Positions 16,517 to 24,774 of a stretch of 64,000 nucleotides of DNA are shown here, one piece after another (positions within the stretch are counted from its first letter, which is position 1; each line of letters begins with the position of its first letter). The stretch is taken from contig NZ_LR743508.1 of NCBI RefSeq assembly GCF_902712855.1, forward strand, positions 1,426,001 to 1,490,000, written 5' to 3'. Origin of the DNA: Variovorax paradoxus. Lineage in GTDB: Bacteria > Pseudomonadota > Gammaproteobacteria > Burkholderiales > Burkholderiaceae_C. A model generated the notes under the pieces. That model was given only the letters and a program-made list of their open reading frames with translations. It searched no databases and had not been told where the DNA came from. A program made the translations under genes and the position numbers.

Positions 16517-18029
16517 CGCGTGCCTTTCAGCGCGAGCTTGCGGCCCACCTCGGTGCCTTCGAAGAAGCGCGGATTGGCCTCGGTGTAGAAGCGGTGCGGG
16601 TTGCCGAAGACGAAGGCTTTGAAGTCGTCGGAAGAGATCACGCCCTGCTGCACCAGGTCCCAGGTTTCGGCCAGCGGCTCAGTGAACTCCGGCACGTCCC
16701 AGTGGCCCACGTCGGACGACCAGATCGCGTTGATCTTCGTGCCCAGCGGGTTCACGCGGGTGTTGAAGGCGGCCGCCACGGTGCGGTCGTCGGCCTCGGA
16801 GCCGAAGTAGAAGTTGTTCACCCAGCGGTCGCGGATGTCTTCACCTTCTCGATGCCGGCGAGCGCGAAGTCGTCGATTTCCGACTCGTTCGGCTCGCGGC
16901 TGTGCGGCAGCGCCGAGATGCCAAGGCTGTCGCGCAGCAGCGTAGCCTTGTCGAGCGTGCGGCCCTTGACGAAGTCGCCGCCGTAGCGCTCGAACAGCGA
17001 GGCCAGCAGATCGATGTCGGCCTCGGCCGGATCGTAGTTGCGCACCGCGTGCCTGTTGCGCTTCTCCCAGCGGTCGACCAGGTGCGTGTACACATGCGCG
17101 CCCCAGTCGGCACCGCCCTCGAGCAGGCCCACGCGCAGCCCCGGAAAACGCCGCGTGACGCCGCCGAAGAACAGCGCCTTGGCGAAGGCCTGCGAACCGT
17201 CGGCGAAGTGGCCGATGTGGTTGTTCATGTAGTTGCTGATCGACTGCCGCCCGGTCCAGCCCTGGCTGCCGTAGTGCGTCGTCACCGGCACGCCCAGTTC
17301 CACCACCTTGGCCCAGAACGGGTCGTAGTCGTGCTCGCTGTCGATGCCGTAGAAGTCGATGTATCCGACCTGCTTCGCGATGTCGGGGTGTTGTGCCGCC
17401 GGGTACTTCTCGGCGATGGCGCGGATCGGCCGGCGCACGCCGCCGGCGATGTTGATCACCTTCAGCCCCAGCGTCTTCACCGCGAATTCGAGCTCCTCGA
17501 TGCCTTCCTGCGGCGTGTGCAGCGGGATGCCCGCCACCGGCGTCAGGCGGTCGGCATAGGGCCGGTACTGGTCGGCATGGAAGTGGTTGATGGCGCGGTG
17601 CAGCGGCTGGCGGTACTCGCTGCCGGCCGCGGCGGGCGAGAGCACGTCGTTGGGAAAGAGGATCGAGTAGTCGGAACCCTGCTCGCCCAGGCGCTCGTGC
17701 AGCAGCGCGGGCAGGGTGTAGGTGGCCAGGTCGTAGGTGTTGCGCGTCACGCGGGCCCACCACGGCGCGCGCAGCGTGCGGTGGAACTGGCGCTCCTCGG
17801 CGCTTTGCTGGTACCAGTCCTTGCCGCCGCCGTTGCGAGTGACGAAGCGCCCGCCCAGCGCCTTGCGCAGCGCATCGACGAGCTTGTTGCCGCCGTATTG
17901 CGCCACGTAGTCCTCCAGCACCGGAGCGAAGTCGTTGACATGCACGTCCGTGTCGATCACGGGGTGGTCGAGGCCTGCCTTGACGGCGGCGGAGCGCGAG
18001 GCGTGCACGCGGTTCAAGCGATCGTTCAT
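16513..18029 (-). pseudogene. amidohydrolase-2 family metal-dependent hydrolase, one frameshift
   Basis: A TIM-barrel hydrolase/decarboxylase of the amidohydrolase-2 (ACMSD-like) family. The N-terminus carries DHPVIDTDVHVNDF (metal-binding region), then VINIAGGVRRPIRAIAEKYP, TTHYGSQGWTG, GGVTRRFPGLRVGLLEGGADW, and a C-terminal block IWSSDVGHWDVPEF with the conserved Asp. The frame breaks near 16842: IEKVKTSATAG-stop in one frame continues as EDIRDRWVNNFYFGSEA in another. One added base there (giving KVEDIRDRW) restores a 505-residue protein, so this is a single deletion or a sequencing slip. The start is 18029 (MNDRLNRVH). It heads the SsuABC-like operon and carries promoter copy 2. If truly broken, translation of the overlapping binding-protein gene would also suffer. 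Confidence 0.82.
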
Positions 18030-18103
18030 CTGCGGGTTCCTTGTTGGTCGACGCGTTGGAAGAAGAAAGGACCGCCGCAGGCTACGCGGGGCGCGCATGC
18101 TTG

Positions 18104-18132
18104 CCAAAGAAGGCTTTGGCGCTTGCTTAGGC
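18104..18132 (-). promoter_or_regulatory. 29-bp sulfur-island promoter element, copy 2
   Basis: CCAAAGAAGGCTTT followed by GGCGCTTGCTTAGGC on the plus strand, 75 bp upstream of the amidohydrolase start, in the same orientation as copy 1. It lies in the short gap after the Dpp-like operon, marking the start of a new transcription unit. Confidence 0.65.
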
Positions 18133-18142
18133 AAAGCGCGCA

Positions 18143-18985
18143 TTAGGCGTGCGGTGCGCGCTCCAGGAACTTCGGAATGGCCGCGGCCAGTGCAGCGGTG
18201 TAGGCATGGCGAGGGCTGTCGAGCAGTTCGCGCGCAGGGCCCTGGTCGACGATGCGGCCCTCGCGCATCACCAGCACACGCTCGCACAGCAGGCGCACCA
18301 CCCCGAGGTCGTGCGAGACGAACAGGATGGCCAGGCCCAGTTCGCGGCGCAGCCGGTCGAGCAGCGCCAGCACGCCGGCCTGCACCGACACGTCGAGCGC
18401 GGCCGTGGGCTCGTCGAGGATCAGCAGCTCGGGCCCCGGCGCCAGCGCGCGTGCGATGCCCACGCGCGCAGCCTGGCCGCCCGAGAGCTCGTGCGGGCGC
18501 CGCTGCAGCAGGTCTGCGCCCAGCTGCACGCGCTGCGCCACCTCGAGCACGCGGCGGCGCAGCGCGTCGCCCTTCAGCGCCCGCTGGCCGCCGGCGGAGC
18601 GCAGCGGCTCGGCGATGGCGTCGAAGGCGGTCCGGCGCGGGTCGAGGCTGTCGTGCGGGTCCTGGAAGACCATCTGCACGCGGTGGCGCCATGGCGACCG
18701 CGCGGCGCGTGCCGCGGGGTGGCCGGACAGCTCGATGCCGTCGAACACGATGCGCCCCGAGACGGGATCGCTCAGGCGCGCCAGCAGCGACACCAGCGTC
18801 GACTTGCCGCAGCCCGACTCGCCCACCAGCCCGACCGCTTCTCCGCGAGCGAGCGTGAAGCTCACACCGTCGACGGCCTGCAGCCAGCGGCGCCGGTTGA
18901 CCAGCCCGCCCCATGCCGGCGCGCCGGGCAGGGCGTGGCGCGCCACCAGGTCGCGCACTTCGAGCAAGGGCGATGGCGTGCTCAT
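18143..18985 (-). CDS. oligopeptide/dipeptide-type ABC transporter ATPase (DppF-like)
   Basis: A 280-residue ATPase, second of the pair in a peptide/nickel-type importer. Walker A GESGCGKST, Q-loop MVFQDPHDSLDPRRTAFDAI, signature LSGGQAARVGIARAL, Walker B LLILDEPTAALDVSVQ and VSHDLGVVRLL are intact; DPHDSLDPR is diagnostic of the Dpp/Opp class. It overlaps the preceding ATPase by 4 bp and ends the eight-gene unit that begins with the TauD-type gene. It lacks the long C-terminal Cys-rich tail, which is present in the partner ATPase. Confidence 0.9.
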   Translation of the reverse strand: MSTPSPLLEVRDLVARHALPGAPAWGGLVNRRRWLQAVDGVSFTLARGEAVGLVGESGCGKSTLVSLLARLSDPVSGRIVFDGIELSGHPAARAARSPWRHRVQMVFQDPHDSLDPRRTAFDAIAEPLRSAGGQRALKGDALRRRVLEVAQRVQLGADLLQRRPHELSGGQAARVGIARALAPGPELLILDEPTAALDVSVQAGVLALLDRLRRELGLAILFVSHDLGVVRLLCERVLVMREGRIVDQGPARELLDSPRHAYTAALAAAIPKFLERAPHA

Positions 18986-19995
18986 GCGGCAATCGGCAGC
19001 GGCGGGTGAACGAACTGGACCGGGTGCCAGCAGGCCAGTGCATGCGGGCCCGTCAGCCGCGTGCGCGGCGAGGCTTGCGCGTGGCAGCGGGCGTCGGCCC
19101 GGTCGCAGCGCTCGGCGAAGCGGCAGGCGGGAAGGTCGGTGCGCGTCAGGTCGGGCAGCACCCCGTGCACGCTGCGCAGGTCACCGAGCGTGGCTGCCGA
19201 TTGCGGCGTGGCGCGCAGCAGCTGTCTGGTGTACGGATGCGCGGCACCATCGCGCAGGCCGCGCGACGGCAGCGTTTCCACGAGCTGGCCGGCGTGCATG
19301 ACCGCGATGCGCGCGCAGCGCTGCGCGGCCAACGCCAGGTCGTGGGTGATGAGCAGCGTGGCCAGCCGCCGTTCGCGCGCGAGCGCGGCGATGAGATCGA
19401 GCACGCGCGCCTGCGTACTCACGTCAAGGCCGGTGGTCGGCTCGTCCGCGATCAGCAGCTCGGGTTCGCCGGCCAGTGCCAGCGCGATCATCACGCGCTG
19501 GCACTGGCCGCCCGAGAGTTCATGCGCATGGGCCTTGAAGCGGCGTGCGGGCTCGCTCAGGCCCACGCGCTCGATCCACGCGAGCGCCTCCTGCCGCGCG
19601 GCGGAGGCCTTCAGGCCGCGATGCACCTGCAGCACCTGCTGCAGCTGGTCGCCGATGGTGCGCAGCGGGTGCAGCGCACGCCGCGGGCTCTGGAACACGA
19701 AGCCAATGCGGCGCCCGCGCAGGCCCTGCCAGGCGGCGGTGTCGGGCTCGCCCCGGCTGTCCAGCAGCGAGCGGCCCTGGAAGCGGAGCGTGCGCGCCTG
19801 CGTTTGCGCGCGCGCATCGAGCAGTCCGGCCAGCGCCAGCGCGGTCACCGACTTGCCCGAGCCGCTTTCGCCGACCAGGCCCAGCGTTTCGCCGGCCTGC
19901 AGCGTGAAGCCCACCCGGTCGAGCACGTTCACCAGGCCCGTGGGTGTGCGAAAGCGCAGCGTCAGCCCTTCGACCTCGAGCATCGGCGCGGTCAT
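18982..19995 (-). CDS. oligopeptide/dipeptide-type ABC transporter ATPase (DppD-like)
   Basis: A 337-residue ATPase with Walker A GESGSGKSV, Q-loop FVFQSPRRALHPLRTIGDQL, signature LSGGQCQRVMIALAL and Walker B LLIADEPTTGLDVSTQ. The C-terminal tail (about 280-337) contains the cysteine cluster CRFAERCDRADARC...CWHP, the regulatory Fe-S-type extension of DppD/OppD ATPases. Start at 19995 (MTAPMLEVEG), overlapping the permease stop by 4 bp. Works with the DppF-like partner as a heterodimer. Confidence 0.9.
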   Translation of the reverse strand: MTAPMLEVEGLTLRFRTPTGLVNVLDRVGFTLQAGETLGLVGESGSGKSVTALALAGLLDARAQTQARTLRFQGRSLLDSRGEPDTAAWQGLRGRRIGFVFQSPRRALHPLRTIGDQLQQVLQVHRGLKASAARQEALAWIERVGLSEPARRFKAHAHELSGGQCQRVMIALALAGEPELLIADEPTTGLDVSTQARVLDLIAALARERRLATLLITHDLALAAQRCARIAVMHAGQLVETLPSRGLRDGAAHPYTRQLLRATPQSAATLGDLRSVHGVLPDLTRTDLPACRFAERCDRADARCHAQASPRTRLTGPHALACWHPVQFVHPPLPIAA

Positions 19996-20822
19996 GGCCG
20001 GGCCGCCTCCGCGGCGCCGCGCGGATCGAGCAGGTCGCGCAATGCGTCGCCCAGCAAGGTGAAGCAGCCCACGGCCGCGAACAACGCCAACCCGGGAAAG
20101 AAGGCCAGCCACCACTGGCCGGTGATGATGTAGGGCGCGCCCTCGCTCACCAGCACGCCCCATTCCGCCGTCGGCGGCCGCACGCCCAGGCCGATGAAGG
20201 ACAGGCCCGCGCCGTTCAGCAGCGCCCAGCCCAGGTTGATGGAGCCCTGCACCGCGAGCATCGGCAGCACGTGCGGCAGCAGCACGCCGAACAGCAGCCG
20301 TGGCGCGGTGGCCCCGCCGAGCCGCGCCGCGAGCACGTAGCCCGCGTTGCGCCGCACGCCGACCTCGCTGCGCGCCAGCCGGATGTAGAAGGGCAGGTTG
20401 ATGAGCGCCGTCGCATAGACGATGTTCGCCACGCTGTTGCCCCAGGCCGCGACCAGCGCCATCGCCACGACGAAGAGCGGGAAGGCCATGAGCACATCGA
20501 CCAGCCGGCCGGTCCAGCGGTCGAGGCGGCCGCCGACGAAGCCGCACCATGCGCCGATCGCACTGCCCGCGAGCAGCGACAGCACCACCGCGCCCGCGGC
20601 CATGCCCAGGTCGAGGCGCGTCGCCACCAGCACGCGGGAGAACAGGTCGCGCCCGAGCGCGTCGGTGCCGAACCAGTGGGTGGCGCCGGGTGGCTGCAGC
20701 CGCGCCAGCATGTCGGTGGCCAGCGGATCGAAGGGCGCCAGTGCGGGGCCGAAGAGCGCGGCCAGCAGGAACAGCGCGAGCAGCAGGAGGCCCGGCGCGG
20801 CGCGGAAATGCTGCGGCTTCAT
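19992..20822 (-). CDS. dipeptide/oligopeptide-type ABC transporter permease (DppC-like)
   Basis: A 276-residue permease with six predicted spans. FGTDALGRDLFSRVLVATRLDL near residue 50 is the DppC/OppC hallmark, and the EAA-like loop LAARLGGATAPRLLFGVLLPHVLPML precedes GLSFIGLGVRPPTAEWG, another family block. Start 20822 overlaps the DppB-like stop by 4 bp. All five transport genes are chained by 4-bp overlaps, which favours balanced expression. Confidence 0.92.
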   Translation of the reverse strand: MKPQHFRAAPGLLLLALFLLAALFGPALAPFDPLATDMLARLQPPGATHWFGTDALGRDLFSRVLVATRLDLGMAAGAVVLSLLAGSAIGAWCGFVGGRLDRWTGRLVDVLMAFPLFVVAMALVAAWGNSVANIVYATALINLPFYIRLARSEVGVRRNAGYVLAARLGGATAPRLLFGVLLPHVLPMLAVQGSINLGWALLNGAGLSFIGLGVRPPTAEWGVLVSEGAPYIITGQWWLAFFPGLALFAAVGCFTLLGDALRDLLDPRGAAEAARP

Positions 20823-21862
20823 GCCTCGCCTCGCGCGCGCGGGTCGATCCGGCCGTGCAGCAGGTCCACGGCCAGGTTCACGCCCACGAACAGCAGCGCC
20901 ACCAGCAGCACGAAGCCCTGCAGCGGCGCATGGTCTGCCGCCAGCAGCGCGTCGAGCGCATAGCTGCCGATGCCCGGCCAGGCGAACACTTTCTCGATGA
21001 CCACGTTGGCGCTCAGCATGTACGAGAACACCATCCCGGCGCCGGTGACCACCGGCAGCAGCGCCAGGTGCAGCGCGCTCGCCAGCACCGCGCGCCGCGG
21101 CAGCCCGAGTGCGCGCGCCGTGCGCACCGGGTCGCTGCGCAGCACGCCGAGCAGCGATGCGCGCATGAGCCGCGCCACCGGCGCGAGCGAGAACAGCGCC
21201 ATGGCCACCGAGGGCAGCAGCAGCCGTCCGCCGGCCGATGCAAGCGCATCCCGCTCGCCTGCGAGCGCGGCGTCCACCAGCATGAAGCCGGTGACGGTGG
21301 GCGGCGGCGCGAGCATGGCGTCGATGCGGCCCGTGGGTTCCGGCGCCCAGCCGAGCAGGAAGTAGAAGACGTACACCAGCAGCAGCGCGATGACGAAGGT
21401 CGGCATGCAGCTGCCGCCGACCGTGAGCAGCGTGCAGGCGCGGTCCCACAGCGAACGCGGCCGCAGCGCCGCGGCTGCGCCCAGCGGCAGCGCGATGGCC
21501 AGCGTCAGCACGAAGGCGAAGAAGGTGAGCTCCAGCGTGGCCGGCAGGCGCTGGCGCAGGTCGTTCCACACCGGCTGGCCGGTGGTGTGCGACTGGCCCC
21601 AGTCGCCCTGCGCGAGCGCCACCAGGTAGTGCCAGAGCTGCGTGGGCAGTGGCTGGTCGAGGCCCATGCGGGCTCGGATCTGCGCGATCTCCTCCGGCCC
21701 TGCGCTCGGCCCCGATGCGAGGAACGCGGCCGGGTCGCCGGGCAGCACGTGCGTCAGCAGGAAGGTGAAGACCACCGCGCCCAGCAGCACCGGCACGGTG
21801 GCCAGCACGCGCGCGCCGATGCGCGCCGCGAAGTTAGCGCCCATGGCCACGTCCCGGCTCAT
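20819..21862 (-). CDS. dipeptide/oligopeptide-type ABC transporter permease (DppB-like)
   Basis: A 347-residue permease. VFTFLLTHVLPGDPAAFLASG at the N-terminus, MGLDQPLPTQLWHYL and WGQSHTTGQPVWNDLRQRLPATLEL are standard DppB/OppB features, and TARALGLPRRAVLASALHLALLPVV is the EAA loop, followed by VIEKVFAWPGIGSYALDAL. I place the start at 21862 because it overlaps the binding-protein stop (ATGA) as its neighbours do; MGANFAA at 21844 is an alternative. Confidence 0.91.
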   Translation of the reverse strand: MSRDVAMGANFAARIGARVLATVPVLLGAVVFTFLLTHVLPGDPAAFLASGPSAGPEEIAQIRARMGLDQPLPTQLWHYLVALAQGDWGQSHTTGQPVWNDLRQRLPATLELTFFAFVLTLAIALPLGAAAALRPRSLWDRACTLLTVGGSCMPTFVIALLLVYVFYFLLGWAPEPTGRIDAMLAPPPTVTGFMLVDAALAGERDALASAGGRLLLPSVAMALFSLAPVARLMRASLLGVLRSDPVRTARALGLPRRAVLASALHLALLPVVTGAGMVFSYMLSANVVIEKVFAWPGIGSYALDALLAADHAPLQGFVLLVALLFVGVNLAVDLLHGRIDPRARGEA

Positions 21863-23484
21863 CCGCGCGTGAGAGGCCGGAAATCCACCTGCCCGTGGAT
21901 GTAATAGGTGAAGCCCTGCAGGTCGGGCTGCAGCGCGGCCTCGAACGCGGGCAGCCACAGCGGCACCAGCGGCACCTGGTCGAAGGCGATCTCGATCGCG
22001 CGCTGGATGGCGCGGTCGTACTTCGCGCGGTCGGTTTCCCAGCGCGCCTGCTCGACCAGCTTCGCGAGCTCGTCGTTCCTGAAGGAGCCGAAGTTCCAGC
22101 GCCAGTCGCCCTGGAAGAAGATGCGGAAGAAGTAGTCGGGGTCGTTGAACCAGGCCGACGAGCTGTCGATGAAGAAGGGCAGCTTCTTCTCGGTCTGCAG
22201 CGTGCCCCATTGCGCGCCGGGCACCTTCTCGATGCTCAGTTCGATGCCGATCTTCGCCAGCGCTTCCTGGATGAGCAGCGCCGCCGGCTCGGCCAGCGTG
22301 GCGTCGCCGACGTTGTAGCTGAAGCTGGTCTTGAAGCCCTTCGCCAGCCCGGCCTGCGCGAGCAGCTCGCGTGCGCGCAGCAGTTGCGTTTCGTACGGAT
22401 AGGGCTGCGGAAAGCGACTGCCGGCGGGCTTGCCCGGCTTCGCGCCGTACAGCGGCTCGCCGCGCCCCAGGTTGGCGCCGCGCAGCAGCGAGGTGTAGGG
22501 CAGCGCATAGGCGATGGCCTGGCGCACGCGCACGTCGTCGAAGGGCTTGGCCTGGGTGTTGAAGGCCACGAAGCGGAAGCTGGTGGTCACGGGCACGGAC
22601 ACGACCTTGGCGCGCGTGGTGTCGGTGAGCGCATCGAGGTCCTTGGGCGGCAGCTGCAGCGCGACGTCCGCATCGCCCTTGAGAAGCGCGGCCACGCGGT
22701 TCGAGGCGGAGGGCACCACCTGGAACACCGCACGGCGCACCTGCGGCAGCGCGCCGCTCTTCCAGCCGTCGAAGCGCGCATAGATCACCTGCTGGCCCGG
22801 CGTGAAGTTCTCGACCTTGTAGGCGCCGCCGCCCGCGGCATTCGCCTTGACCCACTCGGCGGCCCATGGATCGGCCGGGGTGGCGTGCGAACGCGCGAGT
22901 TCCGAATTGAGCACCGACGCGAAGAACAGCGCCAGGTTGGGCAGCGTATAGCGGTCCGCGCGCGGCAGCGTGATGCGGAAGGTGTGCGAATCCACCACGC
23001 TGAACTGCGATGCGTTCTCCAGCGATCCGGTGGCCAGCTGCCGCTTGCTGGCGGGCAGCGACACGGCACGGTCGAGCGACCATTTCACGTCGTTGGCGGT
23101 CACCGGCCTGCCGTCGTGGAAGGTGGCGTCGCGTCGCAGCCTGAAGGTCAGCGTGCGGCCGTCGGCGGACTGCTCGAAGCTCTCGGCCAGCTCGCCGCGG
23201 AAGCGCCCGTAGTCGTACTTGAACACGCCCGGCGACACCTGCACCCGGTCGAAGTTGATGAGCCGGTCGTACACGTTGGTAAAGAGCCCGAGCGATTCGC
23301 GGCTCACGCCTTCGCCATGCGGGTCCTGCGAGTTGGGCGCACCTTCGGCCAGCACGCGCACGGTTTCCTTGCGCGACTGCGCGAAGGCCGCCAGCGGCAT
23401 GCCGAGGCCGGCGGTGGCGATGGCTCCTGTGGCGCCTACGGAGACGAATGCGGTGCTCTGCTGGATGAAACTGCGACGGTCCAT
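21859..23484 (-). CDS. ABC transporter substrate-binding protein, family 5 (DppA/OppA-like)
   Basis: A 541-residue periplasmic solute receptor. The N-terminal DRRSFIQ followed by a hydrophobic core and AAFAQS looks like a twin-arginine signal peptide. The mature protein has the family 5 features DPHGEGVSRESLGLFTNVYDRLI, LAESFEQSADGRTLTFRLRRDATFHDGRPVTANDVKWS and VRQAIAYALPY. The 108-bp gap before it (23485-23592) contains no copy of the 29-bp element, so it is probably read from the upstream dioxygenase promoter. Relatives bind peptides, nickel or glutathione; placed among sulfur-oxidation genes, a sulfur-containing peptide or a sulfonated or sulfonyl compound is likely (inference). Confidence 0.88.
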   Translation of the reverse strand: MDRRSFIQQSTAFVSVGATGAIATAGLGMPLAAFAQSRKETVRVLAEGAPNSQDPHGEGVSRESLGLFTNVYDRLINFDRVQVSPGVFKYDYGRFRGELAESFEQSADGRTLTFRLRRDATFHDGRPVTANDVKWSLDRAVSLPASKRQLATGSLENASQFSVVDSHTFRITLPRADRYTLPNLALFFASVLNSELARSHATPADPWAAEWVKANAAGGGAYKVENFTPGQQVIYARFDGWKSGALPQVRRAVFQVVPSASNRVAALLKGDADVALQLPPKDLDALTDTTRAKVVSVPVTTSFRFVAFNTQAKPFDDVRVRQAIAYALPYTSLLRGANLGRGEPLYGAKPGKPAGSRFPQPYPYETQLLRARELLAQAGLAKGFKTSFSYNVGDATLAEPAALLIQEALAKIGIELSIEKVPGAQWGTLQTEKKLPFFIDSSSAWFNDPDYFFRIFFQGDWRWNFGSFRNDELAKLVEQARWETDRAKYDRAIQRAIEIAFDQVPLVPLWLPAFEAALQPDLQGFTYYIHGQVDFRPLTRG

Positions 23485-23592
23485 GTCGAACTCTCTCTGT
23501 GGAAAACTGGAAGTGGTGGTTGGGCTCGGGTGCTGCCGCGGTTCGTGGCGCGTGCACGTTCCGCGGGCTCTCTAAGACGCGGGGCGGCGCCC

Positions 23593-24774
23593 TCACAAGG
23601 AGGCGTGGCGCTGGGGCGCCGCGCCGTTGAGCCAGTGATTGCCGATGGCGTGCGGCTTCCAGCGCACCGGGTCGTGCACCGTGTGCGTGCGCGCATTGCG
23701 CCAGTGGCGGTCGAGGTTGTGCTCGGCCAGCGTGGCCTGCGTGCCGCCGAGTTCGATCAGCGTGGTGGCCGCGAGCAATGCGAATTCGGTGGTGACGACC
23801 TTGGCCTCGGCAACGGCCATCGATGCTTCGGTGACGCGTCCCGGCGAGCCGTCGTCGCGGGCCTTGTCGAGGCAGCGTCCGCTGCGCTCCAGCAGCGCCT
23901 CGGCCGCGTGCTGCCGGATGACGAGATCGCCGAGCTTGGCGAGCGTGAGCGGGTCATCCGCCGCGCGTGCCACGCCGCTGTCGGGCCAGGGGCGCGCGCG
24001 GTCCCGCACCCACGTGCGCAGGTCGGCCATGGCGGCGCGGCCGATGCCCAGGTCGATGGCCGCATGGAGGATCTGCGCGAACGGGCCGTGGATGGTCGGC
24101 GGGTCGAACAACCGGGCGCGGGGCAGCACCTGCAGCGGCTCGACCGCCACGTTCTCGGCCGTGACCGTGCCGCTCGCGGTCGTGCGCTGGCCGAAGCCGC
24201 TCCAGTCGTCGATCACTTGCAGGCCGGGGGCGTCGCGGCGCACGTACACCAGCACCTGGCGGTCCTCGTCGTCCCTGGCGGCCACCGGCACCCAGTGCGC
24301 GAACAGCGCGCCCGTGCAATAGAACTTGCGGCCGTTCAGCCGCAGGCCCTCCGGCGTCCGGCTCAAACGCGCGGTGACGACCTTGGCATTGGGCGTGCCG
24401 CTTTCCGACACCGCGTTGCCGAAGCGTTTGCCCTCGAGCGCCTCGCGAAAGAAGAAGTCCTGCTGCGCGGGGCTGCCGATGAGCCGCACCGCGTCGACCA
24501 GGCAATGGTGGTTCTGCGGGATCTGGCCGAGCGCGGGGTCGGCCTCGGAGATCAGCGCGATCACTTCCGCCAGCGTCGCGTGCGACACAGCGGCGCCGCC
24601 AAAGGCGCGCGGCACCGCGAGGCCCCAGAGTCCGCTGGCCGAGAAGCGCTCGACCTCGGCATGCGGCAGCCGGCGCTCGCGGTCGCGCGCGGAGGCGCCG
24701 GGTGCGAATTCGGCCGCGAGGGCGCGGGCGACCTCGAGGGCCTCGGCGTCGGTCGTGATGAGATGGGCAGTCAT
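23593..24774 (-). CDS. SfnB/DszC-type acyl-CoA-dehydrogenase-fold sulfur oxidoreductase
   Basis: A 393-residue flavin monooxygenase with the acyl-CoA dehydrogenase fold. SfnB/DszC relatives use FMNH2 to oxidise sulfides or sulfones rather than acyl-CoA. The C-terminal block DRHWRNARTHTVHDPVRWK and IGNHWLNG is the clearest SfnB/DszC signature. Other landmarks are AVPRAFGGAAVSHATLAEVI, FGNAVSESGTPN and LNGRKFYCTGALFAHW. It overlaps the FMN monooxygenase upstream by 4 bp, a pairing that recalls DszC and DszA, which act in sequence on dibenzothiophene. So the two genes plausibly form a two-step S-oxidation/C-S cleavage pair; the needed flavin reductase is not in this window. Confidence 0.88.
   Translation of the reverse strand: MTAHLITTDAEALEVARALAAEFAPGASARDRERRLPHAEVERFSASGLWGLAVPRAFGGAAVSHATLAEVIALISEADPALGQIPQNHHCLVDAVRLIGSPAQQDFFFREALEGKRFGNAVSESGTPNAKVVTARLSRTPEGLRLNGRKFYCTGALFAHWVPVAARDDEDRQVLVYVRRDAPGLQVIDDWSGFGQRTTASGTVTAENVAVEPLQVLPRARLFDPPTIHGPFAQILHAAIDLGIGRAAMADLRTWVRDRARPWPDSGVARAADDPLTLAKLGDLVIRQHAAEALLERSGRCLDKARDDGSPGRVTEASMAVAEAKVVTTEFALLAATTLIELGGTQATLAEHNLDRHWRNARTHTVHDPVRWKPHAIGNHWLNGAAPQRHASL

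Noticed and set aside
16818..19043. 741-residue frame suggesting an ABC/amidohydrolase fusion
   Set aside because: The N-terminal part is the shadow of the DppF-like gene; the real start is at 18029.
20819..23596. 925-residue frame that joins a binding-protein region to the DppB-like permease
   Set aside because: Only the last 348 codons resemble a protein; the rest is the out-of-frame reading of the receptor gene, so it is not a fusion.
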